A stretch of 64,000 nt of DNA. Source: Oricola nitratireducens. Lineage in GTDB: Bacteria > Pseudomonadota > Alphaproteobacteria > Rhizobiales > Rhizobiaceae. Shown here in pieces: positions 9,213 through 19,466 of this stretch (positions within the stretch are counted from its first letter, which is position 1; the number at the start of each line of letters is the position of its first letter). The stretch lies in the NCBI RefSeq assembly GCF_014904745.1, contig NZ_JACZCS010000001.1, positions 62,001 to 126,000 of the forward strand, in the 5' to 3' direction. Made by a program: the position numbers and the translations under genes. Under the pieces are notes generated by a model. It was not told the origin of the DNA, ran no database searches, and was given only the letters and a program-made list of their open reading frames with translations.

Positions 9213-10595
9213 ATGAACACGAATGATCTGAAACAGGCGATCCGCGGAACGGTTACGACCCGCGCCGACGCCGGATACGAGACGGTCCGCCAGGGGCTGC
9301 TGTGGAACGGCCGCAAGCCGGACCGGTTTCCCGAAATCGTCGTCAGGGCGAAGGACGCGGCGGATGTCCGGACCGCCGTGAAGTTCGCCGCCGCGACGGG
9401 CCGGCGCGTGTCGCCGCGCGGCGGCGGGCACCAGTTTTCCGGCATTGCGCTGCAGGACTGCGTGGTGATCGACCTTTCGCAGATGAATGCGCTGTCGATC
9501 GACGCGGACGCCCGCATCGCCCGCGCCCAGCCCACGGTGACGAACGGCAAGCTCGCCGCCGCACTGGCCGAGCACGGGCTCGCCTTTCCGACCGGGCATT
9601 GCGCCAGCGTGCCGCTTTCCGGCTACCTGCTCGGCGGCGGCTTCGGCTGGAACGCCGGCGCCTGGGGCATCGCATGCCACAATGTGGACAGCGTGGAGGT
9701 GGTGCTCGCCGACGGTTCGCTGGTCAATGCCAGCGAGACCGAGAACCCGGAGATATTCTGGGCCGTGCGCGGCGCGGGACCGGAGTTCTTCGGCGTGGTG
9801 ACCGAGTACCGGCTGCGGCTGCACGATCTGCCGCGCGCCATCCGCACCAGCATGTGGACCTACGAGATCGACGAGATCGGGGCGGTCGAACGCTGGATGA
9901 GCCGGGCGATGACGCGCGTGCCGCGCAATGTCGAGTTCACCGCCGCGATGTCGTCGGCGCCGCCGCCGCTGGCTGGACACGCGACCAAGACGGTGGCCGG
10001 CGTGGCGACGATCTTCGCCGCGTCCGAGGAGGAAGCCGACGAGACGCTGTCGATCATCGCGGAAGACGCGCCGGAGGGTGCGCTCGACGTGCAACTCGGC
10101 ATGGAGACGCCGTTCGAAGTGCTCTACCTGATCACCGGCCAGTTCTACCCGGAAGGGCGACGCTACGCCGTCGACACGAACTGGTCCGCCGATCCGTCCG
10201 CGCTGCTGACGCGGATGGCCGAAGCGGTCAAGGACGCGCCCTCGCCGGAATCCTACGCGATCGGCGTGGTGCTGCCGCCGATGGATGGCGAAACCATGCC
10301 CGATACGGCCTTCTCGATGGCCGGCCCGGCCTTCGGTTCCGCCTATGCGATCTGGCAGGACGACGGTGACGACGCGGCGAATTTCGCCTGGCTTCGCGGG
10401 ATGAGCGCGGACATCGCGCCGATCTCGATGGGCCATTACATCGGCGAGGCCGATCTCGACCTCGCGGAGCGGTCGCCGAATTCGTTTGCGGCTCCGGCCT
10501 ACGAGCGGCTGCTGCATCTGCAGCGCAAATACGATCCGACCGGCCTGTTTTATCGGCCCGGACAGGTTGCGGAACCGATGCGCAGGGTCAGCTGA
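9213..10595 (+). CDS. FAD-linked oxidase, berberine-bridge type
   Basis: This 460-residue flavoprotein has a FAD-binding type 4 N-terminal domain (FPEIVVRAKDAADVRTAVKFA) and a BBE-type C-terminal segment ending LHLQRKYDPTGLFYRPGQ. His73 in RGGGHQFSG and Cys130 in GHCASVPLSGYLLGGGFG are at the positions that hold FAD by two covalent bonds in this family, so bicovalent flavin is likely. It would oxidise an alcohol, sugar or related substrate with oxygen. Start is supported by GAGGAAAAG. It follows the secreted-protein gene closely. Substrate is unknown. Confidence 0.88.
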   Translation: MNTNDLKQAIRGTVTTRADAGYETVRQGLLWNGRKPDRFPEIVVRAKDAADVRTAVKFAAATGRRVSPRGGGHQFSGIALQDCVVIDLSQMNALSIDADARIARAQPTVTNGKLAAALAEHGLAFPTGHCASVPLSGYLLGGGFGWNAGAWGIACHNVDSVEVVLADGSLVNASETENPEIFWAVRGAGPEFFGVVTEYRLRLHDLPRAIRTSMWTYEIDEIGAVERWMSRAMTRVPRNVEFTAAMSSAPPPLAGHATKTVAGVATIFAASEEEADETLSIIAEDAPEGALDVQLGMETPFEVLYLITGQFYPEGRRYAVDTNWSADPSALLTRMAEAVKDAPSPESYAIGVVLPPMDGETMPDTAFSMAGPAFGSAYAIWQDDGDDAANFAWLRGMSADIAPISMGHYIGEADLDLAERSPNSFAAPAYERLLHLQRKYDPTGLFYRPGQVAEPMRRVS

Positions 10596-10609
10596 CGGTC
10601 CGCGACCAT

Positions 10610-10640
10610 CCCCGTCCGGCGCGCGCGGCGCCGGGCGGGG
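10610..10640. terminator. hairpin terminator between convergent genes
   Basis: A 13-bp stem (CCCCGTCCGGCGC at 10610-10622 with GCGCCGGGCGGGG at 10628-10640, one T-G pair) and a 5-base loop lies between the converging FAD-oxidase and MDR genes. The T-run after it is short (CTTT). Confidence 0.65.
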
Positions 10641-10647
10641 CTTTGCG

Positions 10648-11646
10648 TTACGCGGCCCCGCTTTCCGCGGCGCCGTCGGCGGCGACGGTGACGACGACGC
10701 TGCCGGTCTTGTGCCGGGTCTCGACGCGGCGATGGGCGTCGGCGATGCGTTCGAGCGGGTAGCGGCTGTCGATGACCGGTCGGATCGCACCCTTCTCCAC
10801 GAGCTCCGCGACGTATTCCATGTCTTCGCGCGTGTCGCCGTTGACGCCGATGACGACCCTGCGGCCGCCGGTCACCGAGGTGACGAGCGCCTGCAGGATC
10901 TCGCGGGCGCCGAATTCCAGCGGGATGTAGACGCCCTTCGGCGCCAGCGCGCGCTTCACCACGGCGAAGGTCGCGATGCCGGCGGTATCGAAGATCAGGT
11001 CGTAGGTCTCCGCGCCATCCGTAACCTCCTGCTTACGATAATCGATGACACGGCCGGCCCCCAGCGACGCGACCAGGCCGACATTCGCCGTACTCGCAAC
11101 GCCGGTGACCTCGGCGCCGAGATGTTTCGCGATCTGGACGGCGTAAACGCCGACGCCGCCAGAGGCGCCGAGGACGAGCACCTTCCGGCCGGGTTTCAGT
11201 TTCGCGAAATCGCGCAGGAAGACGAGCGCGGCGACTGCGCCGAATGGGATCGATGCCGCCTCGTCATAGCCGGTTCCGGCGGGCATCCTCGCGATCGCGG
11301 CATTCTCGCCGACCGCCAGATATTGCGCATGCGCTCCGCCATCGGAGAAGCCGAAGACGGCATCGCCGAGCCTGAAGCGGGTGACGTCCTTGCCGCGCGA
11401 GACCACCCGGCCGGCGAATTCGTGGCCGAGGACCTTGTTCCTCGGCGCGAAGAGCCCGAACATCATCCGGCCCGGCAGCCACATGATGCCGGGAAATGCC
11501 GAGGCGCGGAGCCGCCAGTCGGCGGTGGTGACGGTGGTCGCATGAACCTGCACGAGCACGTCGCCGTCGCCGATTTCGGGTCGCGCCACCTCGTCCACGT
11601 GGAGGACATCGGCGGGGCCGTATGTGTCGTATATTGCCGCTTTCAT
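10648..11646 (-). CDS. zinc-independent MDR-family NAD(P)H oxidoreductase (quinone reductase-like)
   Basis: This is a 332-residue medium-chain dehydrogenase/reductase. It shows the GroES-like N-terminal domain (HEFAGRVVSRGKDVTRFRLGD) and the Rossmann motif VLVLGASGGVGVYAVQIAKHLGAEV near residue 150. The structural and catalytic zinc cysteines of classical alcohol dehydrogenases are missing, as in quinone oxidoreductase-like members. It is divergent from a LysR regulator, with two ATGCA...TGCAT palindromes between them. It is therefore probably the target of that regulator, perhaps in detoxification of quinones or enones. Substrate is not known. Confidence 0.87.
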   Translation of the reverse strand: MKAAIYDTYGPADVLHVDEVARPEIGDGDVLVQVHATTVTTADWRLRASAFPGIMWLPGRMMFGLFAPRNKVLGHEFAGRVVSRGKDVTRFRLGDAVFGFSDGGAHAQYLAVGENAAIARMPAGTGYDEAASIPFGAVAALVFLRDFAKLKPGRKVLVLGASGGVGVYAVQIAKHLGAEVTGVASTANVGLVASLGAGRVIDYRKQEVTDGAETYDLIFDTAGIATFAVVKRALAPKGVYIPLEFGAREILQALVTSVTGGRRVVIGVNGDTREDMEYVAELVEKGAIRPVIDSRYPLERIADAHRRVETRHKTGSVVVTVAADGAAESGAA

Positions 11647-11690
11647 TGTTCCGGTTTCCAGTTGTCTGTTTCGCTGGTAGCGTTATATCC

Positions 11691-11747
11691 ATGCATGATT
11701 ACTGCATAAATTGACTAATTTCGTCGATTTGATATGCAAATTTGCAT
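11691..11747. promoter_or_regulatory. paired palindromes, likely LysR operator
   Basis: Two inverted repeats lie between the divergent MDR and LysR genes: ATGCA-N7-TGCAT at 11691-11707 and the perfect ATGCAAATTTGCAT at 11734-11747. Their centres are about 41-42 bases apart, close to four helical turns, as expected for recognition and activation sites of a LysR protein. The assignment is inference from layout. Confidence 0.55.
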
Positions 11748-12654
11748 GGATTGGCGCTCGGTGAAATTCGACTGGAACCGCGCGCGGGCCTTCCTCGTCA
11801 CGGCGGAGGAGGGCTCGCTGTCGGCGGCGGCGCGGGCGCTCGGCATGACGCAGCCGACGCTCGGGCGGCAGGTCGACGCGCTGGAGGCGGAACTGGGCGT
11901 GGTGCTGTTCGAGCGCGCCGGACGCGGACTGGTGCTGACGCCCGCCGGGCTGGAACTGCTCGACCACGTGCGGGCGATGGGGGACGCGGCCAGCCGCATC
12001 TCGCTGGCGGCGTCGGGCCAGGCGCAATCGATCGAGGGATCGATCTCGATCACGGCAAGCGAGATCTACTCGGCCTTCCTGCTGCCGCCGGTCGTCGAAA
12101 GACTCCGGCGCGAGGCGCCGGGCATCGAGGTCGAGATCGTCGCCTCGAACGCGACCATCGATCTGCGCCGGCGCGAGGCGGACATCGCCATCCGCTCGTT
12201 CCGGCCAACCCAGCCGGACCTGATCGCCAAAAAGATCGGCGATGATGCGGCGCGGCTCTACGGATCGGCCGGCTATCTCGACCGGATCGGCAATCCGCAA
12301 ACGCCGGAGGAGCTGAGCCGGGCCGATTTCATCGGCTTCGACACGACCGGCGTGATGGTGGAAGGACTCAACAAGCTCGGGCTGAGCCTGACGCGGCGCA
12401 ATTTCCCGGTGCTGACCAGCAACCACCTCGTGCACTGGGAACTGGTCAAGCAGGGCGTCGGCATCGGCATCGTTCCCGAGGCGATCGGCGACGCCGAGCG
12501 AAAAGTCCGGCGCGCCCTGCCCGGCCTCGACCCGATGATCTTTCCGATGTGGCTGACCACGCATCGCGAACTCAACACCAGCCGCCGAATCCGCTATGTG
12601 TTCGACCTGCTGGCCGAAGAACTCGGCACCACGACAAGACGGGACCCGCAATGA
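11746..12654 (+). CDS. LysR-family transcriptional regulator
   Basis: This regulator of about 302 residues has an N-terminal winged helix (FDWNRARAFLVTAEEGSLSAAARALGMTQPTLGRQVDALE) and a periplasmic-binding-protein-like effector domain. The start is uncertain. ATG 11734 and ATG 11746 both overlap a palindrome, GTG 11761 is also possible, and none has a strong ribosome site. It is divergent from an MDR oxidoreductase it probably controls. Its stop overlaps the next gene by 4 bases (ATGA), linking it to the LOG-family gene. Confidence 0.88.
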   Translation: MDWRSVKFDWNRARAFLVTAEEGSLSAAARALGMTQPTLGRQVDALEAELGVVLFERAGRGLVLTPAGLELLDHVRAMGDAASRISLAASGQAQSIEGSISITASEIYSAFLLPPVVERLRREAPGIEVEIVASNATIDLRRREADIAIRSFRPTQPDLIAKKIGDDAARLYGSAGYLDRIGNPQTPEELSRADFIGFDTTGVMVEGLNKLGLSLTRRNFPVLTSNHLVHWELVKQGVGIGIVPEAIGDAERKVRRALPGLDPMIFPMWLTTHRELNTSRRIRYVFDLLAEELGTTTRRDPQ

Positions 12655-13625
12655 CCGACGACGCCGGACCTCCAAGACGCCCGGAAGGGCGCGTGCCCTC
12701 GCCGGCGCATCCGCAAAAACGGCGCGAGGCGCTGCCGTGGTGCGCGCCGAAATCGCAACTCGACGATCCGGACGCGCCGGGACGCGTCGCCGCGATCCAG
12801 AACAGCGCAAGCTACAAGCCGGCCATCGAGGACGTTTCCTTCCTGAACCACGACACGGCGCGCGGGCCTCGGCTGGAGCTCGACTATCTGAAAGCGGAAA
12901 CCCTGCTGGAGGAACACGGCGTCGAACACTCCATCGTGGTGTTCGGCTCGACGCGCATCGCCGAGCCGGCGACGGCCAGGCGCCATGTCGCCGAACTGCG
13001 CGAAGCGATCGCACGCGATCCCGGCAACACCGCGCTGAAACAACGGCTCGCTTCCGCCGAGCGGATCGCCGCCAAGAGCCGCTATTACGACGTCGCCCGC
13101 GCACTCGGGGAGATCGTCGGCGCGGCGGAAGGGCCGGAAGGCCACCGGCTGGTCGTGGTGACGGGCGGCGGGCCGGGAATCATGGAGGCGGCGAACCGCG
13201 GCGCCTGGCAGTCGGGCGCGCGCTCGGTCGGGCTCAACATCACGCTGCCGCACGAGCAGTTCCCCAATCCCTACATCACGCCGGACCTGTGCTTCCAGTT
13301 CCATTATTTCGCCATGCGCAAGCTGCATTTCATGATGCGGGCGCGGGCGCTGGTGGTGTTCCCCGGCGGCTTCGGCACGATGGACGAATTGTTCGAGACG
13401 CTGACGCTGATCCAGACCCGCAAGATCTCGCCGGTTCCGGTCGTGCTGGTCGGCGAGGAATACTGGCGGCGCGTGTTCGACCCCGACTTTCTCGTCGAGG
13501 AAGGCACAATCGATCCGGAGGACCGCGACCTGTTCTGGTTCGCGGAAACGGCCGAGGAGATCTGGGCCGACATATTACACTGGTACAAGCTTGCCGGCCG
13601 CCCGCTGACGGGCCAAGGCGAATAG
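12651..13625 (+). CDS. LOG-family (TIGR00730) Rossmann-fold protein
   Basis: This is a 324-residue protein with the signature FPGGFGTMDELFE (PGGxGTxxE) and an upstream VVVTGGGPGIMEAANRGA nucleotide-binding loop. These are the hallmarks of cytokinin-riboside phosphoribohydrolase-like (LOG) and related lysine-decarboxylase-annotated proteins. It is about 120 residues longer than short LOG enzymes because of an N-terminal extension, as in the larger subfamily. Nucleotide 5'-monophosphate hydrolysis is the family activity; the cellular role here is not known. The start overlaps the LysR stop. Confidence 0.85.
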   Translation: MTDDAGPPRRPEGRVPSPAHPQKRREALPWCAPKSQLDDPDAPGRVAAIQNSASYKPAIEDVSFLNHDTARGPRLELDYLKAETLLEEHGVEHSIVVFGSTRIAEPATARRHVAELREAIARDPGNTALKQRLASAERIAAKSRYYDVARALGEIVGAAEGPEGHRLVVVTGGGPGIMEAANRGAWQSGARSVGLNITLPHEQFPNPYITPDLCFQFHYFAMRKLHFMMRARALVVFPGGFGTMDELFETLTLIQTRKISPVPVVLVGEEYWRRVFDPDFLVEEGTIDPEDRDLFWFAETAEEIWADILHWYKLAGRPLTGQGE

Positions 13626-13650
13626 ATTTACGGGATCAGGGAGAAACACA

Positions 13651-15030
13651 GTGCAACTGTCATTCCACGGCGCCGACCAGGGCGTCACCGGCTCATGCCA
13701 TCTCCTGACCTGCGGCGGCAAAAAGATCCTCGTCGACTGCGGGCTGTTCCAGGGCCGCCACGAAATCCATGAGGACAATGCGGAAACGTTCGGTTTCGAA
13801 CCGTCTGACATCGACATCCTGCTGCTCACCCATGCGCATCTCGACCATTGCGGGCGCATCCCGCTCCTGGTCAAGCGCGGCTTTTCCGGCGAGATCATCA
13901 CCACCTCGGCGACGCGCGAACTGGCGCGCCTCGTGATGCTCGATTCGGCGCATCTGCACGAGGAGGAAGCAAGGCGGCGGGCACGCAAATCGCACGACAA
14001 GCATGCCGAGGGGCCGCTCTATGACGAACTCGACGCGCTCAACAGCTTCGACTGTTTCGGCCGCACGGCGCAGTATCACAAACCGATCCAGCTGGCGCAC
14101 GGCATCACCGCGACCTTCTTCGACGCCGGCCACATCCTCGGCTCGGCGAGCGTGCTGCTGGAACTGAGCGAAGGCGAAAGGCACCGGCGGGTGCTGTTTT
14201 CCGGCGATATCGGCAATTCCGGCCGACCGCTCCTGCGCGATCCGGAGGTGCCGCCGAATATCGACACGGTCATCATGGAAACGACCTATGGCGACCGCAA
14301 CCACCGCGACCTGGATGCCTCCGTCGCCGAGTTCTACGACGCGATCACGGATGCGGACGAGCGCGGCGGCAACATCATCATACCGACCTTCGCGCTCGAA
14401 CGCGCACAGGAACTGCTGTTCTACCTGCACGAGGGCATCCGCCGCAAAAAGATCCCCGAGGGGCTGCGGGTGTTTCTCGATTCGCCGATGGCGATCTCGG
14501 CGACCGAGATCTTCAAACGGCACCCGGAGGGTTACCGCCCGGAAATCCAGCGGCTGTTCGGCGACAAGGGCGACCCGTTCGGCCTGCCCGGCCTGCATTT
14601 CGTGCGCGACGTCTCGGAATCGATCCGGCTGAACTCGATCCGCTCCGGCGCGATCATCATGGCGGGGTCCGGCATGTGCACCGGCGGGCGGGTGCGGCAT
14701 CACCTGCGCCACAATCTCGCTCACCACGACTGCAGCGTGATTTTCGTCGGCTTCGCGGCGCAAGGGACGCTGGCGCGCCAGATCGTCGACGGGGCAAGCC
14801 ATGTGCGGCTGTTCGGCGACGACATCCCGGTGCGGGCGCGCATTCACACGATCAACGGTTTCTCGGCGCATGCCGACCAGAGCGAATTGCTGGACTGGCA
14901 CGCCAGGACGGGCAATCCGGAAACCACCTTCCTGGTGCATGGCGAGGCGGACACGATGGAACACTTCGCGCGCAAGCTGAAGAACACCAAGGTGGTGATG
15001 CCGAAATTCGGCGAGACCCGGGAGTTGTAA
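13651..15030 (+). CDS. MBL-fold beta-CASP ribonuclease-like protein (Ysh1/CPSF73 type)
   Basis: This is a 459-residue metallo-beta-lactamase-fold hydrolase. The metal motif HAHLDHCGRIP is at about residues 60-70, further ligands are in DAGHILGSASVLLEL and FSGDIGN, and the beta-CASP insert ends with ARIHTINGFSAHADQSELLDW. This architecture is that of bacterial RNA-processing exonuclease/endonuclease proteins related to CPSF73. It begins at GTG 13651 after GGGAGAAACACA. It probably cuts RNA, but nuclease activity is inferred from family. A strong hairpin terminator follows. Confidence 0.87.
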   Translation: MQLSFHGADQGVTGSCHLLTCGGKKILVDCGLFQGRHEIHEDNAETFGFEPSDIDILLLTHAHLDHCGRIPLLVKRGFSGEIITTSATRELARLVMLDSAHLHEEEARRRARKSHDKHAEGPLYDELDALNSFDCFGRTAQYHKPIQLAHGITATFFDAGHILGSASVLLELSEGERHRRVLFSGDIGNSGRPLLRDPEVPPNIDTVIMETTYGDRNHRDLDASVAEFYDAITDADERGGNIIIPTFALERAQELLFYLHEGIRRKKIPEGLRVFLDSPMAISATEIFKRHPEGYRPEIQRLFGDKGDPFGLPGLHFVRDVSESIRLNSIRSGAIIMAGSGMCTGGRVRHHLRHNLAHHDCSVIFVGFAAQGTLARQIVDGASHVRLFGDDIPVRARIHTINGFSAHADQSELLDWHARTGNPETTFLVHGEADTMEHFARKLKNTKVVMPKFGETREL

Positions 15031-15045
15031 GCCGGCAAAACGATT

Positions 15046-15091
15046 TGCGCCGCGCGCCGCCCACGGGGGTGGTGGGCAGGCGCGCGGCGCA
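15046..15091. terminator. strong bidirectional hairpin
   Basis: TGCGCCGCGCGCC (15046-15058) pairs perfectly with GGCGCGCGGCGCA (15079-15091). A second inner stem GCCCAC/GTGGGC sits inside. It separates the beta-CASP gene from the convergent cytochrome operon. There is no T-run, so Rho-independent action is uncertain. Confidence 0.55.
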
Positions 15092-15116
15092 GACGAACCG
15101 GCCGAGGGGGAGCCGG

Positions 15117-15608
15117 TTACTCTTCCCCGAAGAAGCCCTGTTCGGCTCCCCGATGGCAGGCGGCGCAATTGGCCCTGGAGCCAACGCGCGGATTGTCGAA
15201 GGCCGCCGGATTGACCTCGCCGTTATGGACGCGCGTCCACCATGTCGTCTCGGTGATGCGCATCGGCGTGTCGCCGCCGTCGGCTGCGTTGGTCATCCAG
15301 CGGCTCGGCTGCGCGGCGTTCCCGGTCAGCCAGTCGCGGATCGCGGCGGTCGTCTTGTCGTCAAGCGAGGCGTCCTCGCCGAAATGGTTCGACAGGTCGC
15401 CGAGAATGGCGGTCCAAGACGAGGCAGGCAGCATGCCGGCCGAAAACGCCATGTGGCAGGCCGAGCATTCCTGCTTGACCGTCGGGTCGGTGACCGCTCC
15501 GAAATAGACGCCCTCACCCTCCTCGGCGGTGGCGGCGGAAGCAAAGCCGGCGGCAAGCGCCAGCGAGAGGGAGGCGGCGCGCAAGCTGCCCGGGAGAATA
15601 TTGGCCAT
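15117..15608 (-). CDS. periplasmic diheme cytochrome c (DHC type)
   Basis: This 163-residue protein has a signal peptide (SLRAASLSLALAAGFASAATA) and two haem-binding motifs, CSACH and, near the C-terminus, CAACH. The stretch ECSACHMAFSAGMLPASSW and the following NHFGEDASL closely resemble the C-terminal domain of the b561 fusion two genes upstream, so the two are paralogues. DHC proteins pass electrons between a membrane cytochrome b and the SHP cytochrome. The start follows AAAGGAATTCCC. It is the third gene of the SHP operon, 17 bases after the SHP stop. Confidence 0.88.
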   Translation of the reverse strand: MANILPGSLRAASLSLALAAGFASAATAEEGEGVYFGAVTDPTVKQECSACHMAFSAGMLPASSWTAILGDLSNHFGEDASLDDKTTAAIRDWLTGNAAQPSRWMTNAADGGDTPMRITETTWWTRVHNGEVNPAAFDNPRVGSRANCAACHRGAEQGFFGEE

Positions 15609-15625
15609 GGGAATTCCTTTCAAAA

Positions 15626-16033
15626 CTAGAGCGAGGAGAGCCACGTGATCACATCGCCCTTTTCCTTCGCGGAGCACTCGCGGCCGAGAACGGACCTGCA
15701 GTTGCGCCCGAACCATTTCTCGACCTTGGCGGGATCGGTGAAGCGCTGCGGATTGGCCGAGACCGCCATCGGCTCGATCACCTTGCCGGCGCGGGTTTTC
15801 CCGGGGCCGGTCAGATTGCCGGTGTGACAGGTGGTGCAGGACGGCGTCTCCGGCTTGCCGCCGGTATGCGTTCCGGTGAACAGCGCCTTGCCGGCGGCGG
15901 CATCGAACGCCGTCACGCCCGCCTCAGCCGCGTAGCCGGCGAGAATGTCGTCGCGCGGACCGGCCATGACCGCCGTCGCGCCGGCCAGGGCGGCGATCGC
16001 GGCCAGGACGGCGAGCTTGCGTTTATGCATCAT
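15626..16033 (-). CDS. shp: SHP-type oxygen-binding cytochrome c (DUF1924)
   Basis: This is a 135-residue secreted monohaem cytochrome. After a signal peptide the haem motif CTTCH is at 66-70. The C-terminal half (VIEPMAVSANPQRFTDPAKV, then WFGRNCRSVLGRECSAKEKGDV) matches sphaeroides haem protein. There, an asparagine (here Asn94 in SANPQRF) is the sixth haem ligand and leaves on reduction to allow oxygen or NO binding. Cys112 and Cys120 could form the disulfide known in SHP. The start overlaps the b561-fusion stop (ATGA), so the genes are coupled. Natural substrate of SHP is unsettled. Confidence 0.85.
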   Translation of the reverse strand: MMHKRKLAVLAAIAALAGATAVMAGPRDDILAGYAAEAGVTAFDAAAGKALFTGTHTGGKPETPSCTTCHTGNLTGPGKTRAGKVIEPMAVSANPQRFTDPAKVEKWFGRNCRSVLGRECSAKEKGDVITWLSSL

Positions 16034-17199
16034 CGGGTAATCTCCTGTGGAATATCGATGCGTCGGGGATCGAAGCGGCCGGTGGCCGCATCGCGATGAC
16101 AGGCGGCGCAATTGCCGCGCGCGCCGACGGCCGGGGACTTGAACACCGCATCCGAGATGCCGGCATGCATCCACTTCCAGAACCGCGTCGCGGTGATCTG
16201 ATAGGGCGCGTCGGCGGCGGTGCGGCGGAAGGCGTTGGCGGGCAGTGTGTCGAAGTCCTCCGCCGCGTTGGCGGTGACATAGGCCTCGAGCTTCGCCACG
16301 GTCTCGGGCGGCAGCGTGGCGTCCTCGCCGAAATGGTCGCCGAGGTTGGCGAAGAGCGCCCGCCAGGACGCCGCGGGAAGCAGGCTCGGGTGATAGGCGG
16401 TGTGGCAGGCGCCGCATTCGTCGGCATAGACTGCATCGAGCGGCGCCGTCGGCACGCCGAGCGGCGGTCTGGAGGCAAGCGTGGAGACGGATGCGGCGCC
16501 GCCGCCGAGAAACACCACGCCGACGGCGAGGCCGAGCATCGGACGGGCGGCAAGGCGCGGCGCGGGATAATCGCCGGGGCGGCGCTGTTTGGCGCCGGTG
16601 ACCATGGCGCGCATGAGATTGTCGCGCGTGCGCCAGCCCTCGAAAACGGCGCCGGCGACATGCAGCGCGACCAGCAGGACGAGGCCCCATGCGAGAAGCG
16701 AATGGAGTTCGCGCGCCAGACGCCCGGATGCGAAATCCGCCAGGAAGGCGAAGGGGCCGAACTTGAACATGCCGCCGAGCGCGACCGCGCCGGTGAGCGC
16801 GAGCAGGGCGGCAGTGGCGAGCAGTGCCACGATCATCAATGCGCCGAGCGGGTTGTGGCCGATGTGCCGGCCTTCGGTGCCGTCGACGATGCCGCGCAGG
16901 TGGGAGATGACCTGGCGGGGACCGCGAATGAAGGCGGAGAAGCGGGCATAGGAGCCGCCGGTGAAGCCCCAGACGACGCGCGCGACGACCAGCGCCGCCA
17001 TCGCCGTCCCGGCCCAGACGTGAACCTGAAGCCACGACGCGCCGGCAAAGAAGCCGGTCAGCGCCGCCGTCGCGACAACCGCGACGAGCGACCAGTGGAA
17101 CAAGCGGACGAAAGGATCCCACACCTTGACGCTGGCACGCGCGGCATCCGCCGCGGCCATGCCGTGTTCCTGCGTGTCGTGTGTGGTCGTCGTCGCCAT
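16030..17199 (-). CDS. cytochrome b561 fused to a diheme cytochrome c domain
   Basis: This 389-residue protein begins with a cytosolic tail, then VWDPFVRLFHWSLVAVVATAALTGFFAG, the first helix of a bacterial cytochrome b561. Four membrane helices with haem-ligand histidines follow (HVWAGT, HIGHNPLG, LHSLLAW, ALHVAG). After a fifth hydrophobic segment near residue 220, a periplasmic domain carries CGACH and CAACH and resembles the separate DHC gene. It should take electrons from the quinol pool to SHP. The start at 17199 avoids a 20-residue extension without a clear ribosome site. It is the first gene of the operon. Confidence 0.87.
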   Translation of the reverse strand: MATTTTHDTQEHGMAAADAARASVKVWDPFVRLFHWSLVAVVATAALTGFFAGASWLQVHVWAGTAMAALVVARVVWGFTGGSYARFSAFIRGPRQVISHLRGIVDGTEGRHIGHNPLGALMIVALLATAALLALTGAVALGGMFKFGPFAFLADFASGRLARELHSLLAWGLVLLVALHVAGAVFEGWRTRDNLMRAMVTGAKQRRPGDYPAPRLAARPMLGLAVGVVFLGGGAASVSTLASRPPLGVPTAPLDAVYADECGACHTAYHPSLLPAASWRALFANLGDHFGEDATLPPETVAKLEAYVTANAAEDFDTLPANAFRRTAADAPYQITATRFWKWMHAGISDAVFKSPAVGARGNCAACHRDAATGRFDPRRIDIPQEITR

Positions 17200-17265
17200 T
17201 GCCAGTTCCGTTTCAGCAAGGGCGACGCTAGCGGCGCGAAAATTACAGTTCGCTGACAATCAAAA

Positions 17266-17289
17266 CCCGCGGAGCTCTCGCCCCGCGGG
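17266..17289 (-). terminator. groEL terminator
   Basis: A perfect 7-bp stem, CCCGCGG (17266-17272) and CCGCGGG (17283-17289), is followed on the minus strand by TTTTGATTG. It lies about 30 bases after the groEL stop. Confidence 0.65.
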
Positions 17290-17318
17290 TCGCGGCGTTT
17301 CGAGGGTTTTTCGCCGGA

Positions 17319-18956
<1,638 letters not shown>

Positions 18957-18965
18957 CTACTAAGC

Positions 18966-19280
18966 TCAGGCGGCTTTCTTCGCCGCGGCTTCGGACTCGA
19001 TGACGCCCATGACGTCGGATTCCTTCATGATGAGGTAATCCTCGCCATCGAGCCTGATCTCGGTACCGGACCACTTGCCGAACAGGATGCGGTCGCCGGC
19101 CTCGACGTCGAGCGGCTGGACGACGCCCTTGTCGTCACGCGCGCCCGGCCCGGCGGCGATGACTTCGCCCTCGGACGGCTTTTCCTTCGCGGTGTCGGGG
19201 ATGATGATGCCGCCGGCCGTCTTTTCCTCGGCCTCGATGCGGCGGACCAGAATGCGGTCATGCAGTGGACGGAACTTCAT
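18966..19280 (-). CDS. groES: co-chaperonin GroES
   Basis: This is the 104-residue lid protein of the GroEL cage, slightly longer than usual because of an EAAAKKAA tail. [35 protein letters not shown] is the family signature with the mobile loop. The start is chosen at MKFRPLHD, preceded by a GGAGGAAAACAAGAC site. It leads the groESL operon, and a degenerate CIRCE element lies about 160 bases upstream. Confidence 0.97.
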   Translation of the reverse strand: MKFRPLHDRILVRRIEAEEKTAGGIIIPDTAKEKPSEGEVIAAGPGARDDKGVVQPLDVEAGDRILFGKWSGTEIRLDGEDYLIMKESDVMGVIESEAAAKKAA

Positions 19281-19439
19281 GTCTTGTTTTCCTCCTTTGG
19301 ACAAACATGGTTTGGAAAAGTCCCGCCGGCCGCCGTTCAGTCACGAACCGGCGGCTGGCGCGCGACCCGGCGAAGCGGCTTCGCGCGCGGAAAATCTGGT
19401 TTTGCGGTTTTTTCGATTCAAGAGGCTTGCGCGAAAAAA

Positions 19440-19466
19440 TCAGCACTCACTCGAAATGGCTGCTAA
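19440..19466. promoter_or_regulatory. degenerate CIRCE (HrcA operator) upstream of groESL
   Basis: TCAGCACTC-N9-GGCTGCTAA matches the TTAGCACTC-N9-GAGTGCTAA consensus with the exact 9-base spacer and three mismatches. It lies 160 bases before groES and about 75 before the divergent usg gene. HrcA repression is likely, perhaps weaker than with a perfect site. Confidence 0.6.
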
